Shown: piece after piece, positions 12,733 to 13,298 of the stretch
Numbering within the stretch: the stretch's first letter is position 1
Layout: each line of letters starts with the position of its first letter
Origin: Oxalobacteraceae bacterium UBA5157
GTDB lineage: Bacteria > Pseudomonadota > Gammaproteobacteria > Burkholderiales > Burkholderiaceae_D
Reading direction: 5' to 3'
NCBI GenBank assembly: GCA_002415335.1
Contig: DHXL01000013.1
Coordinates: 1 to 13,298 of the forward strand
DNA length: 13,298 nt
Made by a program: the position numbers and the translations under genes
The notes under the pieces: model-generated
Seen by the model: only the letters and a program-made list of their open reading frames with translations
What the model was told of the DNA's origin: nothing
Databases searched by the model: none

Positions 12733-13298
12733 TCAACGCATTTCTTCTCTTATGCGGAGCTTGTCGTCGAAGCGCCAGATCCGCCGGATCTCGATCACGT
12801 CATACCGGCGCGCCAGGTCGGGCGGGAAGGCGCCATAGCGCGCATACAGGCCGACGATGCGCCGCACGGCGTTGTCAATCTCGGGCAATCCGCTGGAGCG
12901 AACGATCGCGATCTCTTCCACGCTGCCGTCGCTGCGGATGGACACGGTGACCACCGGGTCCTCCCGTGCGCCGTCGGGCGCGGAAGGGCGGTAATTCATG
13001 TTGCCGTTGCGCTCGACCTTTTGGCGCCAGCTATCGATGTACATGGTCACGCCGATATCCTGATCGACGCTGCCGAACATCGAGCGTCGCCGAGCGTCTT
13101 TCGGCGGTTGCGGCGGAAGCTTGGGTTGCAGATCGAGTTGTCTTCCTTGTTCGAGCGCACGACCGGCCAAGCCGCCCAGCAGATTCGCAGGCAAGACGGT
13201 GGCAACGGCCGCCTTGCTGCTTGGCGCCGTATTCGAATCATCGCCGGTCAGGCTGTCGGCGAAGCCGCGGTCACGCTGCTGCGCGGCCAGGGCATTCG
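12733..13298 (-). CDS. TonB C-terminal-domain protein (partial, 5' end outside the window)
   Basis: The frame is open to the right edge, so the N-terminus is missing; 188 codons are present. The visible C-terminal part, about 90 residues, is a TonB_C-type domain: SWRQKVERNGNMNYRP at its start, a central VVTVSIRSDGSVEEIAIVRSSGLPEIDNAVRRIV with the conserved dG-V...SSG pattern, and the ending VIEIRRIWRFDD. Before it lies a Pro/Gln/Lys-rich linker (PKLPPQPPKDARRR) typical of proteins that span the periplasm. TonB and TolA-like proteins carry proton-motive energy to the outer membrane. No TonB-dependent receptor, exbB or exbD is visible, so this may be a stand-alone family member rather than TonB itself. 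It ends 204 bp before the next gene, on the same strand. Confidence 0.85.
   Translation of the reverse strand, partial: NALAAQQRDRGFADSLTGDDSNTAPSSKAAVATVLPANLLGGLAGRALEQGRQLDLQPKLPPQPPKDARRRSMFGSVDQDIGVTMYIDSWRQKVERNGNMNYRPSAPDGAREDPVVTVSIRSDGSVEEIAIVRSSGLPEIDNAVRRIVGLYARYGAFPPDLARRYDVIEIRRIWRFDDKLRIREEMR

Overview
The window looks like ordinary chromosome from a betaproteobacterium of the Burkholderiales, most likely the Oxalobacteraceae (Herminiimonas, Collimonas or Noviherbaspirillum type). This rests on gene content (AcuI/YhdH reductase, DUF4337 and DUF2721 membrane proteins, MAPEG protein, TonB-C protein), a base composition estimated by eye at just under 60% GC, and a LexA box of the gamma/betaproteobacterial form CTGT-N8-ACAG. 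Family and genus are inference. No rRNA, tRNA, CRISPR array, insertion sequence or phage gene was seen.

Region by region. 1-3580 is all minus strand: an LCMT/TIGR00027-type SAM methyltransferase behind a promoter with a 19-bp spacer and a central palindrome (the layout MerR-family regulators use); a small four-helix membrane protein; a secreted histidine-rich protein; and a coupled GNAT acetyltransferase and VOC (glyoxalase-fold) pair. 3703-4753 is plus strand and carries acuI (acrylyl-CoA reductase) with a perfect TATAAT element.

5050-7934 is the least explained part. Four plus-strand genes run in a row: a minimal J-domain co-chaperone, a protein with an acidic tail and an HELAH (HExxH) motif whose start overlaps the J gene by 4 bp, and two mostly helical proteins of 234 and 410 residues that I cannot place. 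They are probably one transcription unit and may be an undescribed Hsp70/J-protein-linked system.

8005-10427 holds a MAPEG-type membrane protein (minus strand), then DUF4337 and DUF2721 membrane proteins and a small four-cysteine probable zinc-ribbon protein (plus strand). 10428-10784 has no intact gene. It carries the C-terminal remnant of an EAL-domain (cyclic-di-GMP phosphodiesterase) gene and then a promoter overlapped by a near-consensus LexA box, which drives a 101-residue orphan protein that should be DNA-damage inducible. That gene converges on a minus-strand pair (a membrane-anchored hypothetical protein plus a methyltransferase with VDHGAGKSY and VPCCQ motifs), with the two stop codons overlapping. 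The right edge cuts a minus-strand TonB C-terminal-domain protein.

The best leads are the SOS-controlled small gene, the J-domain cluster and the MerR-type promoter of the methyltransferase.
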